64,000 nt of DNA from Neorhizobium petrolearium (GTDB lineage Bacteria > Pseudomonadota > Alphaproteobacteria > Rhizobiales > Rhizobiaceae). Under the pieces are notes generated by a model. It was given only the letters and a program-made list of their open reading frames with translations, was not told the DNA's origin and did not search any database. Both the position numbers and the translations under genes were made by a program. Of this stretch, positions 51,343 through 59,454 are shown piece after piece; the stretch's first letter is position 1; each line of letters starts with the position of its first letter. Location: the NCBI RefSeq assembly GCF_017873175.1, contig NZ_JAGGJW010000014.1:156588-220587 (forward strand), read 5' to 3'.

Positions 51343-51560
51343 TCACGTCCGCGCTCGAAACACAAGCGGCTGGTCATCCATGAGACGAGAGCGAGCCACT
51401 TCGGCGCCGGCGGCCGGGCGCGCGACGGAGCCCGCGAAACGGCAATACTGCCTGACCGGGCATTCCGAGCAGCGCGGATTGCCGAACCTGCAGAAGAGTT
51501 GGCCGAGACGTTTTGTCAGGACATGGAATTCCGACAGTTCGAATGCGTCCAATCCGGCAC
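51343..51560 (-). pseudogene. C-terminal remnant of endonuclease III-like gene
   Basis: A minus-strand frame reading GLDAFELSEFHVLTKRLGQLFC then FGNPRCSECPVRQYC and a disordered Arg/Ala tail. The spacing C-x6-C-x2-C-x5-C is the iron-sulfur loop at the end of endonuclease III/HhH-GPD glycosylase-like proteins. The HhH and catalytic regions, about 150-200 residues, are missing. Upstream bases carry a different reading frame with other content, so this is a truncated gene rather than a small protein. Confidence 0.65.
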
Positions 51561-51564
51561 TGCG

Positions 51565-51835
51565 GCCGTGACTGCAAGCGCATCCTTCACGTAAGACACC
51601 TTATCCTTCGCCTGGGTGACGCCGTTGATCGCGTGTTCGATACCGACGTCGGGCCCTAGGAAGCCGTAGAGGCTCAATGCAAGGTGTCTAGCCGGATCTC
51701 GTCCTCGAGCGTGCGGAAGGCTTCGTAAAGCGCCTCGACCAGGATATCGGTCAGCTTATCGGCGTCACTGGTCTGCAGGAACAGCGCGATCGACTGTTCG
51801 GACGGCTGGTTTGTAGAGTTGGTCTCGTTCGACAT
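51565..51835 (-). pseudogene. Frameshifted small gene of unknown family
   Basis: From an ATG at 51833-51835 (GGGGA upstream) an open frame reads MSNETNSTNQPSEQSIALF, then TSDADKLTDILVEALYEAFR and stops at 51674 after 53 residues. In the next frame the sequence continues as LALSLYGFLGPDVGIEHAIN, GVTQAKDKVSYVKDALAV, with equally gene-like codons (strong G/C third positions). A single frameshift near 51680 would join them. No family recognised. A genuine 53-residue gene ending at 51674 is the alternative reading. Confidence 0.5.
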
Positions 51836-51973
51836 CACAGTCCCCAATCATTCGGGATCATCCCGACGAGAAGACGATAGGGATATTGGCTTGCGCCGAG
51901 CTTGATGGATGGAAGGCGCCAGGCATGCCGTCGCTCTCCGCGCACCGTTATTCAGCTAGCGTTCATTTAGCAA

Positions 51974-52216
51974 ATGTCAATTCAGGTGCGCCGTATCGCC
52001 TTACGGCAAGAGACCCGGCGTGTGGATCACACGAGGCGCACGCCGGGTCTCGATATCGAATTGGAGGGTGCCTTGCGACTGGCAGCGATCTTCAAACGTC
52101 TGTTCTTCGTCTGGCAAAGACGCCGAGACTATGATGTTATCGATTATGCCGTGGGATATCGCGAGCCTTGGATTGAGCAGTCGATTCGCGATTTCGAGCG
52201 ACGGTTAAAGGACTGA
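51974..52216 (+). CDS. Hypothetical 80-residue protein (doubtful)
   Basis: An open frame reading MSIQVRRIALRQETRRVDH, LDIELEGALRLAAIFKRLFFVWQRR and EPWIEQSIRDFERRLKD. It has a basic start and a plausible helical end, but no ribosome site before the ATG, and its codons are less biased than those of clear genes nearby. A 13-bp inverted repeat sits inside it. It could be the end of a degraded gene. The stretch 51836-51973 holds nothing else. Confidence 0.35.
   Translation: MSIQVRRIALRQETRRVDHTRRTPGLDIELEGALRLAAIFKRLFFVWQRRRDYDVIDYAVGYREPWIEQSIRDFERRLKD
52010..52051. repeat. 13-bp perfect inverted repeat, hairpin-forming
   Basis: GAGACCCGGCGTG (52010-52022) and CACGCCGGGTCTC (52039-52051) are exact reverse complements around a 16-base loop that itself holds GTGTGGATCACAC-type symmetry. 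There is no T-run. It lies in the decayed region, so it may be a REP-like or insertion-related palindrome rather than a terminator. Confidence 0.75.
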
Positions 52217-52247
52217 TCGACAAGGCCGACGGTCATCTTTCCCTACG

Positions 52248-53339
52248 CTAGATCAGCACGGTCTCCACGGGACGCCGCGGAGAAAAGGCAAGTTCCGGGC
52301 CGTAACCGAATCGCATCACGATATCGGGCCGCATCCCCCTCTCACCGATCAGCGTCGCCAGTTCCGGTCGCAGACGCGCCACCTCGACGGGTTGATTGAC
52401 GAAGGCGTGTTTGACGCCGAGGCTGGTCGCCGTCAGCGCGAAACGCTGACAGGCGCGGCCGACCGCAATCCAGTGCGCCGGGCTCTCCTCCTCGGCAAGA
52501 AAGACGGCGATTCCCGCCGACGAATCGATCTGACGCGCATATTTGTCGTTCTCGGACGCGGGACTGAAGAAAAGCTCGAACGCGTAGCCGCCAAGAAGAT
52601 CGGGGAGCACCGGATTGCCGCTCGCAGCCGAGAACAGGCCGTCGCCGGAAGTCATGGCGGCGCGGGGATTGAAGCGCAGCCACTGCTTCAATTCCGCCAT
52701 GAAGGCGGGAGTGCCCATCTGCGCGTCATTACCCGCGACGATCAGGTCCCGCACCTGCCGCATCAGGACCCGGTCGGAAAGAAGGACAGGCCGGACCCCA
52801 GGCATTTCGGCAGCCCGCCGGAGCTTTTCGAGATGTTCGGCAGGTACAGGACGTCCATCATAGGTGGCTCGGGTGGACTGTCGCGCCGGAATTGCTGCGA
52901 AAAGCGGATCGGATCGCGACGCGCCTTCGGAAAAAGAATAGCGCAGGCGGGCGCCGTCTGCATCGATCTCCAGTTCGCCTGGTCGTCCCGTCGCCCCCGC
53001 AGCGATCAGCAGATTCTCCGCTGCGCAGCCGAGACTGACGAAGAGATGATGGTCATCCGGATCAACGGCCGGCGTCCTGCGCGACCGATCGGGCAGGATG
53101 CTGATAGAGCCGTCTTCGATGCGAAAGCGCCATGGCTGGGTATTGTGACTGTTGGCCGCGAGTGTCGCATAGCGGACAAGGTCGACCATATCCGGTTGGG
53201 CCGGGATCGGAGCGCGCAAGCGGGCCGCATAATCGTCATATCCGCTCATAGACCCGACAGCCGACCGCCACCCGGCGACTCCCACGCCCCCAAGCAGCAG
53301 AGTGCCGGCCGCGCCAATGAGCATACTCCGTCTGTTCAT
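52248..53339 (-). CDS. Acg-type nitroreductase family protein with Tat-like signal
   Basis: A 363-residue protein with the N-terminus MNRRSMLIGAAGTLLLGGVGVAGW, close to a Tat signal (two arginines before a hydrophobic run), then the flavin-binding-fold region AANSHNTQPWRFRIEDGSISILPD, SLGCAAENLLIAAGATG, and STRATYDGRPVP. This is the large, divergent nitroreductase group of which mycobacterial Acg is a member; some bind FMN without obvious activity. The ATG at 53337-53339 has AAGGAGG, so the open frame to 53408 is rejected. It stands next to a broken hydrolase gene. Confidence 0.87.
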   Translation of the reverse strand: MNRRSMLIGAAGTLLLGGVGVAGWRSAVGSMSGYDDYAARLRAPIPAQPDMVDLVRYATLAANSHNTQPWRFRIEDGSISILPDRSRRTPAVDPDDHHLFVSLGCAAENLLIAAGATGRPGELEIDADGARLRYSFSEGASRSDPLFAAIPARQSTRATYDGRPVPAEHLEKLRRAAEMPGVRPVLLSDRVLMRQVRDLIVAGNDAQMGTPAFMAELKQWLRFNPRAAMTSGDGLFSAASGNPVLPDLLGGYAFELFFSPASENDKYARQIDSSAGIAVFLAEEESPAHWIAVGRACQRFALTATSLGVKHAFVNQPVEVARLRPELATLIGERGMRPDIVMRFGYGPELAFSPRRPVETVLI

Positions 53340-53410
53340 GCTGCCTCCTTTTTCTGGCATTTTATATGGGCGGATGGATATGCGTTTGAGCTTGGTCAAA
53401 AAGGGCAACG

Positions 53411-53930
53411 GTGGGTGGCGACGACCCGGCGAAGGTGTTCAACGGGTATATCTTCGACATGGAGTTCTACCTCGATCGCTTCGGCTTGGCTGATCCCGAC
53501 GTCGTGGTGATCAATCTCGGAACCAACGAAATCACCCAACAGGACGCGGCGACGAGCCTGGCGCAAATACAGACAGGCCTGAATGTCATGGTGTCGCAGG
53601 TATGTGCGGCGCTGCCGAACGCTTACATCCTGATCGTCTGGAATTCGCTTGGACCCGCCGAAGGCGACGATCGGTGGAATACCGAACACAGAGCGGCGCT
53701 CGGAGCCATCATCAAGTTCGTGAAAGACTTGGCGGACTCCAAGTTCCTTATGGTGCCGATCTACGCCACCGTCAGCCGTGAAAACGGTTTCCGGTGGACA
53801 AGTCAGCACAGCCGATGCAGACACCGGTATCAGTGCGATCACCCTAAGCGACGGTATCCATTATGGCGAATACGGCATCGCTCAGTATGGTGACGTGGTG
53901 GCGCAGTTCGTGTTGACACTGTTGGCATGA
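53411..53930 (+). pseudogene. Broken SGNH/GDSL hydrolase
   Basis: The frame from 53411 reads DPDVVVINLGTNEITQQDA (the GTN block III of SGNH hydrolases, as GTNE) and continues to about 53795, where it shifts. In the next frame the protein resumes as DGIHYGEYGIAQYGDVVAQF, the block V Asp-x-x-His, ending at 53930. The N-terminal block with the catalytic serine (GDS) is missing. So the gene has lost its 5' end and carries an internal frameshift. It is certainly not a working hydrolase as read here. Confidence 0.8.
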
Positions 53931-53960
53931 ACCATGCCATAGGTGCGGCTTCTGCCACCC

Positions 53961-54128
53961 TCACTCCTCGACTGAAGAAGCATGTTCCTCTGAACATGGG
54001 GAACATCGATAGGTGAACCCCACTTGCGTCCAGAAGTCCTTCACGTTCCGGTCAGGACGTTTCTGGCACGAGTGGCAGGCGACCTTGGGAAATTCTGCAG
54101 CCAGGTCCATTTCTCGGATGTGCTTCAT
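53961..54128 (-). CDS. Small zinc-ribbon-like protein, 55 aa
   Basis: A 55-residue protein with two Cys-x2-Cys pairs (VACHSCQKR and YRCSPCSEE) separated by about 22 residues, the pattern of a zinc ribbon. The ATG at 54126-54128 has GGAGAG at good spacing. No family is known to me, and the frame to 54263 is unsupported. It ends 31 bases past the stop of the broken hydrolase and stands alone. The gap 54129-54391 shows no other gene. Confidence 0.6.
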   Translation of the reverse strand: MKHIREMDLAAEFPKVACHSCQKRPDRNVKDFWTQVGFTYRCSPCSEEHASSVEE

Positions 54129-54391
54129 GGTGCTCTCCGGACAGTGATACGAATCAAGGCGAATTGAAGCATCCGACGGTCGGGCCAGTCGAGTGAGAAC
54201 ATGAGGCGGCGCGTTGGAAAGGCATCGGACAGAAAAGGTCCTATGTTCCAACCTCCTATTCACCGCCGCACCAGGCGGCGAACATTCGTCCTTGCCGCGA
54301 CACCAGGACTAAAATGTCGGCCACTACTGCCTTGACCGAGGATTTGTCGACGACTCCTGCCAGGAGTGCCAGCATGCATTGAGCTTAGGCT

Positions 54392-55162
54392 TCAATTTTG
54401 GCGCCGCGCGACTGGCCAAACAGTAAAAATGAAAAGCCCTGAAGACAGTAATATCAGCGAGAACCAAAACAGATAGGAAAAGTCCATCCCATCCATTATG
54501 TCGGCACCATAAAAGCCTTCTCTAAACAGAATGACGACGTGGGTGACGGGATTTGCGAGGAGAAACTCTCTGAATGGGTGCGGCATCTGGCGCGGTACAT
54601 AGAAGACGCCCGAAAGCACAAAGAGCGGCCGCATTATGATTCCGAACAGCTTTTCGTAAAGCGGAAAACGCTCGAAAAGGACGATGTTCCCGAGGGCGAC
54701 GCCAGTGGCAAGAGCCCATGCGGCTACCATTGCCTCGATGATATCACCCCAAAGCAAGCTGTGAGGGTGCTTTTCGCCATGGCGTGTCACCCAAAGAATA
54801 ACGAAGGCGACAAGCAAAGAAGTGATCGCCTGAAGGACGCCTCTGGCGACGATCGGATCAATTGGTGAAACCGTCGGGTACTGTAGCAGTCCCTTGTTGG
54901 CGCTGACCGATGAGGTCAAATAACTCGCCATGCCGCTATACATGTTATAAGCGAGAAAGCCTGTGGCAAAGAAGAGCGGGAAAGACTCGCCGAGCGCAGG
55001 CAATCGCGCAAACGCACCGAAAATCACGCTCATGACTGAGACGTAAGCGATGGGCTCAAGAAAAGCCCAAAGATAGCCGCCTGGGCTACGCCCATATCTC
55101 GTTGCCACTTCTCTCAAGAGAAACGCCGACACAATTCGGATGTGAGACTTAAAGTGATCCAA
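54392..55162 (-). CDS. ABC-2 type permease for polysaccharide export (KpsM/Wzm-like), orphan
   Basis: A 256-residue integral membrane protein with six helices in the ABC-2 arrangement. SFLLREVATRYGRSPGGYLWAFLEPI at the start and FVLSGVFYVPRQMPHPFREFLLANPVTHVV near the end are typical of the KpsM/Wzm/RfbD permeases that move capsule or O-antigen chains. The start is TTG at 55160-55162 with GGAG eight bases before. No ATPase (KpsT/Wzt), glycosyltransferase or polysaccharide export gene lies within this window, so the partner must be elsewhere or lost. Confidence 0.87.
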   Translation of the reverse strand: MDHFKSHIRIVSAFLLREVATRYGRSPGGYLWAFLEPIAYVSVMSVIFGAFARLPALGESFPLFFATGFLAYNMYSGMASYLTSSVSANKGLLQYPTVSPIDPIVARGVLQAITSLLVAFVILWVTRHGEKHPHSLLWGDIIEAMVAAWALATGVALGNIVLFERFPLYEKLFGIIMRPLFVLSGVFYVPRQMPHPFREFLLANPVTHVVILFREGFYGADIMDGMDFSYLFWFSLILLSSGLFIFTVWPVARRQN

Positions 55163-55889
55163 GATGGTGCTCCATCACTGTCCTTGGTTCGCTCATACCC
55201 TCATCAAAGTGGCGACTTCAAGCCGGAACTCAATTTCGATTTCTTTCATCCAGGTCCCAGCGCAACTGCGGCGGCGCTTTCCATGCCCAATCGGAGAGCA
55301 ACAGAAGACGAAGAAAACCCTAGGGGAAGGGGTCACTTCAGCGCCCAAGCGGGACGACAGTTCGCGAAGGGCCAACATTACCGCAAGCGCCGGGAGTTCA
55401 CGGCGCCCGGCGATCATCAGATCATCATCAAGCAGCTTATCTTCGCACCACGGGTAGAATACTGGACAGATCCGGCGAACTTCCGCGGCAGAGCCTATTC
55501 GACCGTCATCGTGGAGATGCTGAACCCGGCAGTCGTCTTCCAGATCAATCCAGACGCGCTTCTCGGCATTCACAAGTGCCTCGGGCCGGTGCCTGACGAC
55601 TATAGGAGCTTCAAGGCCGATGATGACTGGATCAGGCAGCAGGCTCGCCAGCGCCAATGCCTGGAACCGGGATGATGAGCGAGCTCGGAAAGCATTTTGT
55701 GAGACGTCCGATTCGGCCATAGCGCATCGCATCTCATGTCGCATTGGCTTACCGCGATCTTAGAGTTTGGCCGGATCAACGGGCGAATACATTAAGATCC
55801 TGCGCATCAATCGCGTGGGGAACGCAGTGGGGACGAGCTCTTTCGTTCTCTTAAAAGATGATTCATTTCAATTGCTTACTGAAAATTTC
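55163..55889. other. 727-base region with conflicting open frames, no recognised gene
   Basis: Two long open frames oppose each other: plus 55142-55675 (177 residues, with PRVEYWTDPANFRGRAYSTV and NPDALLGIHKCLGPVPDDYR) and minus 55193-55744 (183 residues, with ALVNAEKRVWIDLEDDCRV). The plus frame has the stronger G/C third-position bias over 55350-55675 and may be the real one, starting perhaps at 55283. I recognise no family in either. Bases 55690-55889 hold nothing evident. Confidence 0.4.
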
Positions 55890-55979
55890 TGGCGGAAGAG
55901 GTGGGATTCGAACCCACGGTACGGTCTCCCGCACGCCGGTTTTCAAGACCGGTTCCTTAAACCACTCGGACACTCTTCC
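55890..55979 (-). tRNA. tRNA-Ser (anticodon UGA)
   Basis: A 90-nt class II tRNA with encoded CCA. The acceptor stem GGAAGAG pairs with CTCTTCC, discriminator G. The anticodon loop CTTGAAA gives TGA, which reads TCA and, with wobble, other UCN codons. The long variable arm CGTGCGGGAGACCGTACG-like segment is typical of serine tRNAs. No Rho-independent terminator is obvious downstream. Confidence 0.95.
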
Positions 55980-56379
55980 GTCGAATGCTGGCTTTATAGC
56001 CTGCAGGCTTTCGGCGTCAACTGAGCGCCGCCAATCATTTCTTTTCTACCGACAGACTGAAATACGTCTGATCGAATTTGACCGTCTCCTTCATCCGTGA
56101 GCCACCAGCATGTTCAAGTCGCTCACGAAGCGGTAAATCTTGCTCCTCGCGTCGTCAAAATTCCGGCTTTCACCCGCCCCACATTCGCAATCGATTAACC
56201 ATACTCGATAAAAGTTTATCTATCTGCCCGATTTCGTTCGCATTTTCGCCATGTTGCCGGCAAAACTCCTCTGCTATCGACTTCGGCGGCATAGGGGTAT
56301 GCGTCGAACCGGTTCACAATGGCTGCGAAAAGCGGAGCGGTGACGAGGACCGACTGCCGTAAATCGCAGCGAAAGCGGC
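55980..56379. other. 400-base intergenic region between tRNA-Ser and rlpA
   Basis: No gene seen. It should hold the minus-strand tRNA-Ser promoter and the plus-strand rlpA promoter. Bases 56190-56225 are A+T rich (TTAACCATACTCGATAAAAG) and lie about 160 bases before rlpA. Short open frames on both strands lack ribosome sites. Confidence 0.6.
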
Positions 56380-57459
56380 ATGGGACGGACGAGTTTGGGT
56401 TTGAGTGGCGGCAAGCTTTCGCTGAGTGCGAAATGGCTCGGGATAACACTGGTCTGCGTCGGAATGGCATCGTGCGCCACGACCGAGGCGCCCAAGAAGA
56501 AACCCCGCAGCAAGGAATATTTCTCCGAAAAGGAATATGGCGTAAAAGCAAGCCCTCGGGTTGTCGAGGCCGGAAAGCCCGTGCCGAAAGGTGGCGGTCG
56601 CTTCATGGTGGGCCAGCCGTACCAGGTGAAAGGGAAGACCTACGTTCCGAAGGAAGATCCCAACTACAATAAAAAGGGTCTTGCCTCGTGGTATGGTGCT
56701 GCTTTCCATGGCCGGTTCACCGCCAATGGCGAAGTTTACGACAGCGAACATCTCTCTGCCGCGCATCCGACCTTTCCTCTGCCGAGCTACGCACGCGTCA
56801 CCAATCTTGATAACGGCACGTCGGTGATCGTCCGGGTCAACGATCGCGGGCCCTATCATCCTGGCCGCATCATCGACGTTTCCGACAAGACGGCCGAACT
56901 GCTGGACATGAAGCGGACCGGCACGGCACATGTGAACGTACAATATGTCGGGCGCGCCCGGATGGATGGCAGGGACATGCCGTTCCTGATGGCATCCTAC
57001 ATCCGCAAGGGCGATCGCCTGCCGTCGATCCAGCCCGAAGGGCAGATCGCAACGGGCGTCATGGTCGCGTCCAACCAGCCGCTGGGCGACCAGCTCCAGA
57101 GCTATGGCTCCGCCATGCCCACGCATGTCGCGCTTGCTGGCCGCACGCCGAGCGGTCCCGCGCCGGCAACGGCCGCGACACAGGCCTTTCAGGCATTTGA
57201 ACAATTCGCGGCGCTTCCGCAGATAGGGCCGCTTCCCTCCGAACGGCCGATGGCCGGCGATCGACAACCACGGGCCGACGCTCCGGTCTATGCTGAATCA
57301 GCGCCGGCCAAGGGCAAGGCTATGGCGACCTACGCCCAACCGACAAACGCCCGGGCAACGGTTGCTTACGCGGAACCCACGGAAGCCAAGGCCCCGCAGG
57401 TGATGTTCGGCAACATGATCCTCGAAGCCCCAAGACCCGCTCAAAAGCCCGTGCGTTGA
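56380..57459 (+). CDS. rlpA: Septal ring lytic transglycosylase-like lipoprotein RlpA
   Basis: A 359-residue lipoprotein of the RlpA family, which bind or cleave denuded glycan at the septum. The lipobox is GMASC (Cys about 32) after a hydrophobic stretch. The double-psi beta-barrel domain (about 100-190) has GLASWYGAAFHGRFTANGEVYD, SAAHPTFPLPSYARVTNLDNG and VRVNDRGPYHPGRIIDVS, including the Asp and His of active RlpA. Unlike Pseudomonas RlpA it lacks a recognisable C-terminal SPOR domain; instead the tail (about 240-359) is Ala/Pro-rich. It heads an operon with dac, tmk, holB, metG and tatD. Confidence 0.9.
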   Translation: MGRTSLGLSGGKLSLSAKWLGITLVCVGMASCATTEAPKKKPRSKEYFSEKEYGVKASPRVVEAGKPVPKGGGRFMVGQPYQVKGKTYVPKEDPNYNKKGLASWYGAAFHGRFTANGEVYDSEHLSAAHPTFPLPSYARVTNLDNGTSVIVRVNDRGPYHPGRIIDVSDKTAELLDMKRTGTAHVNVQYVGRARMDGRDMPFLMASYIRKGDRLPSIQPEGQIATGVMVASNQPLGDQLQSYGSAMPTHVALAGRTPSGPAPATAATQAFQAFEQFAALPQIGPLPSERPMAGDRQPRADAPVYAESAPAKGKAMATYAQPTNARATVAYAEPTEAKAPQVMFGNMILEAPRPAQKPVR

Positions 57460-57523
57460 GAGCACCGCAATTGCGGTGAGTCGGCGGCGCTGCTAGGCAT
57501 AGAGTGACGTGGTCGATGGGGTG

Positions 57524-58693
57524 ATGATGCGGCGCCTTCTGTTTTTCCTTTGCCTGATTGTGCTTGGCGTTGCCCGGATTTCGGGACCTGCTAGCGCACA
57601 GCAACCCACGCCCGCCTTCGTCACCAAGGCGAAACAGGTTTACATGGTCGAGGCCAAGACGGGCACAGTGCTGCTCGCCTCGAATGAGAACCAGGCTTTC
57701 CCGCCGGCCTCGCTCGCCAAGCTGATGACGATGGAGGTCGTTTTCAGCGCCATCAGGCGCGGCGAGATCAGCCGCGACACCGTTTATCCCGTCAGCGAAC
57801 ATGCGTGGCGCACGGGCGGCGCGCCATCCGGTACGACGACCATGTTCGCAGCGCTGAAATCGCAGGTTCGGGTGGAGGATCTCGTCAAAGGCGTGATCGT
57901 GCAGAATGCCAATGACGCCTGCATCGTTCTGGCTGAAGGCATTTCCCGTTCCGATGGCGAATTTGCCGCCCGCATGACCGCCCGCGCCAAGGATCTCGGG
58001 CTCAGCCGCTCGGTCTTCGGTAATTCCACCGGCCTGCCGGGTGCGGAGAACCGCACGACAGCACGCGACCTCGTGGAACTCGCCCGACATATCCACCGCG
58101 AATATCCGGAATTCTATCCGCTCTATGCGCAGCCGGATTTCGAATGGAACAAGATCTTTCAGCGCAACAAGAACCCGCTTCTTGCGCTGAACATCGGCGT
58201 CGACGGCCTTGGCGCGGGTTTTGCGGAAGGATCCGGCTACGCGCTGGTCGCCTCGGTCGCACGCAACGGTACGCGGCTCTTTCTCGCCATGGGCGGCCTT
58301 GCGAGCGACAAGGAGAGGCTTGAGGAGGCGCGAAGGGTGCTGGAATGGGGACTTTCCTCGTTCGAGACCAAGGTGCTCTTCAAACAAGGGGAGGTGGTCG
58401 GTCAGGCAAGCGTCTACGGCGGGACGTCGCGCTATGTGGACCTCATCGCCAGGGAGCCGGTCGATATCTACCTGCCGACCAACAATCCCGATCGGCTATC
58501 GGGGCGAATCGTCTACCGCTGGCCTCTCAGAGCCCCTGTTGCGGAAGGGCAGCCGGTCGGTGTACTCAAGATTTCCTCCGCAGACAGAGTGGTGCGCGAA
58601 GTCCCGCTGGTGACCGCCCAATCCATCAAGACAGGCAGCCTGACGAGCCAGGCAACCGATGCGCTGCTCGAACTGATGTTCTTCTGGCTTTGA
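57524..58693 (+). CDS. DD-carboxypeptidase-like protein (DacF family) with altered SxN and KTG motifs
   Basis: A 389-residue exported protein with a signal peptide (about 3-25, ending GPASA) and a PBP5-type S11 domain. The nucleophile motif SLAK (Ser63, Lys66) is intact. The second motif reads NAN (128-130) where SxN is usual, and the third reads GAG (230-232, in VDGLGAGFAEGSG) where KTG is usual. C-terminal beta domain is present. The changes suggest weak or no carboxypeptidase activity. The ATG at 57524 or 57527 is chosen; a GTG at 57509 is in frame. It is 64 bases after rlpA. Confidence 0.85.
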   Translation: MMRRLLFFLCLIVLGVARISGPASAQQPTPAFVTKAKQVYMVEAKTGTVLLASNENQAFPPASLAKLMTMEVVFSAIRRGEISRDTVYPVSEHAWRTGGAPSGTTTMFAALKSQVRVEDLVKGVIVQNANDACIVLAEGISRSDGEFAARMTARAKDLGLSRSVFGNSTGLPGAENRTTARDLVELARHIHREYPEFYPLYAQPDFEWNKIFQRNKNPLLALNIGVDGLGAGFAEGSGYALVASVARNGTRLFLAMGGLASDKERLEEARRVLEWGLSSFETKVLFKQGEVVGQASVYGGTSRYVDLIAREPVDIYLPTNNPDRLSGRIVYRWPLRAPVAEGQPVGVLKISSADRVVREVPLVTAQSIKTGSLTSQATDALLELMFFWL

Positions 58694-58755
58694 GACTTTG
58701 AGATTTGCGCATTGTTTCGCACTGCACCTATATTGCGCTATAAATTGATGAAGAG

Positions 58756-59454
58756 ATGAATGCGGAAACACGCGTGGCAGAACGTTCCGGATTGTTCGTG
58801 ACTTTCGAAGGCGGCGAGGGGGCCGGCAAATCCACCCAGATTCGGCGGCTGGCCGACCAATTGCGGCGTCGTGGCCACGACGTGCTCATGACCCGGGAGC
58901 CAGGCGGTTCGCCAGGGGCCGAGGCTGTGCGCCATGTCCTGCTTTCCGGTGCGGCAGAAGAATTCGGCGTGCGCATGGAAGCGATCCTGTTCGCGGCCGC
59001 CCGCAACGACCATGTCGAAGAAGTGATACGCCCGGCGCTCGAAAGCGGGGCAATTGTGCTTTGCGACCGTTTCATCGATTCTTCGCGCGTCTACCAGGGC
59101 GTGACCGGCAATCTGGAACCGGACTTCATCGAGGCGTTGCAGCGGGCGGCGATCGATGGTGTCGTCCCGGATTGTACGCTGATCCTCGATCTGCCTGCCG
59201 AGGTTGGCCTGAAACGCGCCCGCAAGCGCGGTGCGGAAAACGCCCCGGACCGATTCGAACGCGAGGAGATCGAAACGCACGAGAAGCGCCGCGAAGCCTA
59301 TCTGGAGATCGCCGAAGCGGAACCAGGTCGCTGCCATGTGGTGAATGCCGAGCGTGCCGAGGATGAGATCGCAGACGAAATTTTCACCATCATCGAGCCG
59401 CTGATACGCGAGCTCGCCCTCAGGCAGACGCGCAATGCGGAATCGGTCGGATGA
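58756..59454 (+). CDS. tmk: Thymidylate kinase
   Basis: Tmk phosphorylates dTMP to dTDP. The 232-residue protein has the P-loop FEGGEGAGKSTQ, the DR motif region LCDRFIDSSRVYQG, MTREPGGSPGA and the lid-containing stretch RKRGAENAPDRFEREE. Length is slightly above the usual 205-220 because of a longer N-terminus. The ATG at 58756 has AAGAG. Its last four bases ATGA overlap the holB start, so the two are translationally coupled. Confidence 0.97.
   Translation: MNAETRVAERSGLFVTFEGGEGAGKSTQIRRLADQLRRRGHDVLMTREPGGSPGAEAVRHVLLSGAAEEFGVRMEAILFAAARNDHVEEVIRPALESGAIVLCDRFIDSSRVYQGVTGNLEPDFIEALQRAAIDGVVPDCTLILDLPAEVGLKRARKRGAENAPDRFEREEIETHEKRREAYLEIAEAEPGRCHVVNAERAEDEIADEIFTIIEPLIRELALRQTRNAESVG

Noticed and set aside
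50600..55979. Site-specific integration at tRNA-Ser
   Set aside because: No integrase and no copy of the tRNA 3' end were seen, so the claim is kept only as an inference about an old island.
55767..56100. Plus-strand frames with WDSNPR- and GGIRTHG-type peptides
   Set aside because: These are translations of the minus-strand tRNA-Ser gene, a well-known annotation artefact.
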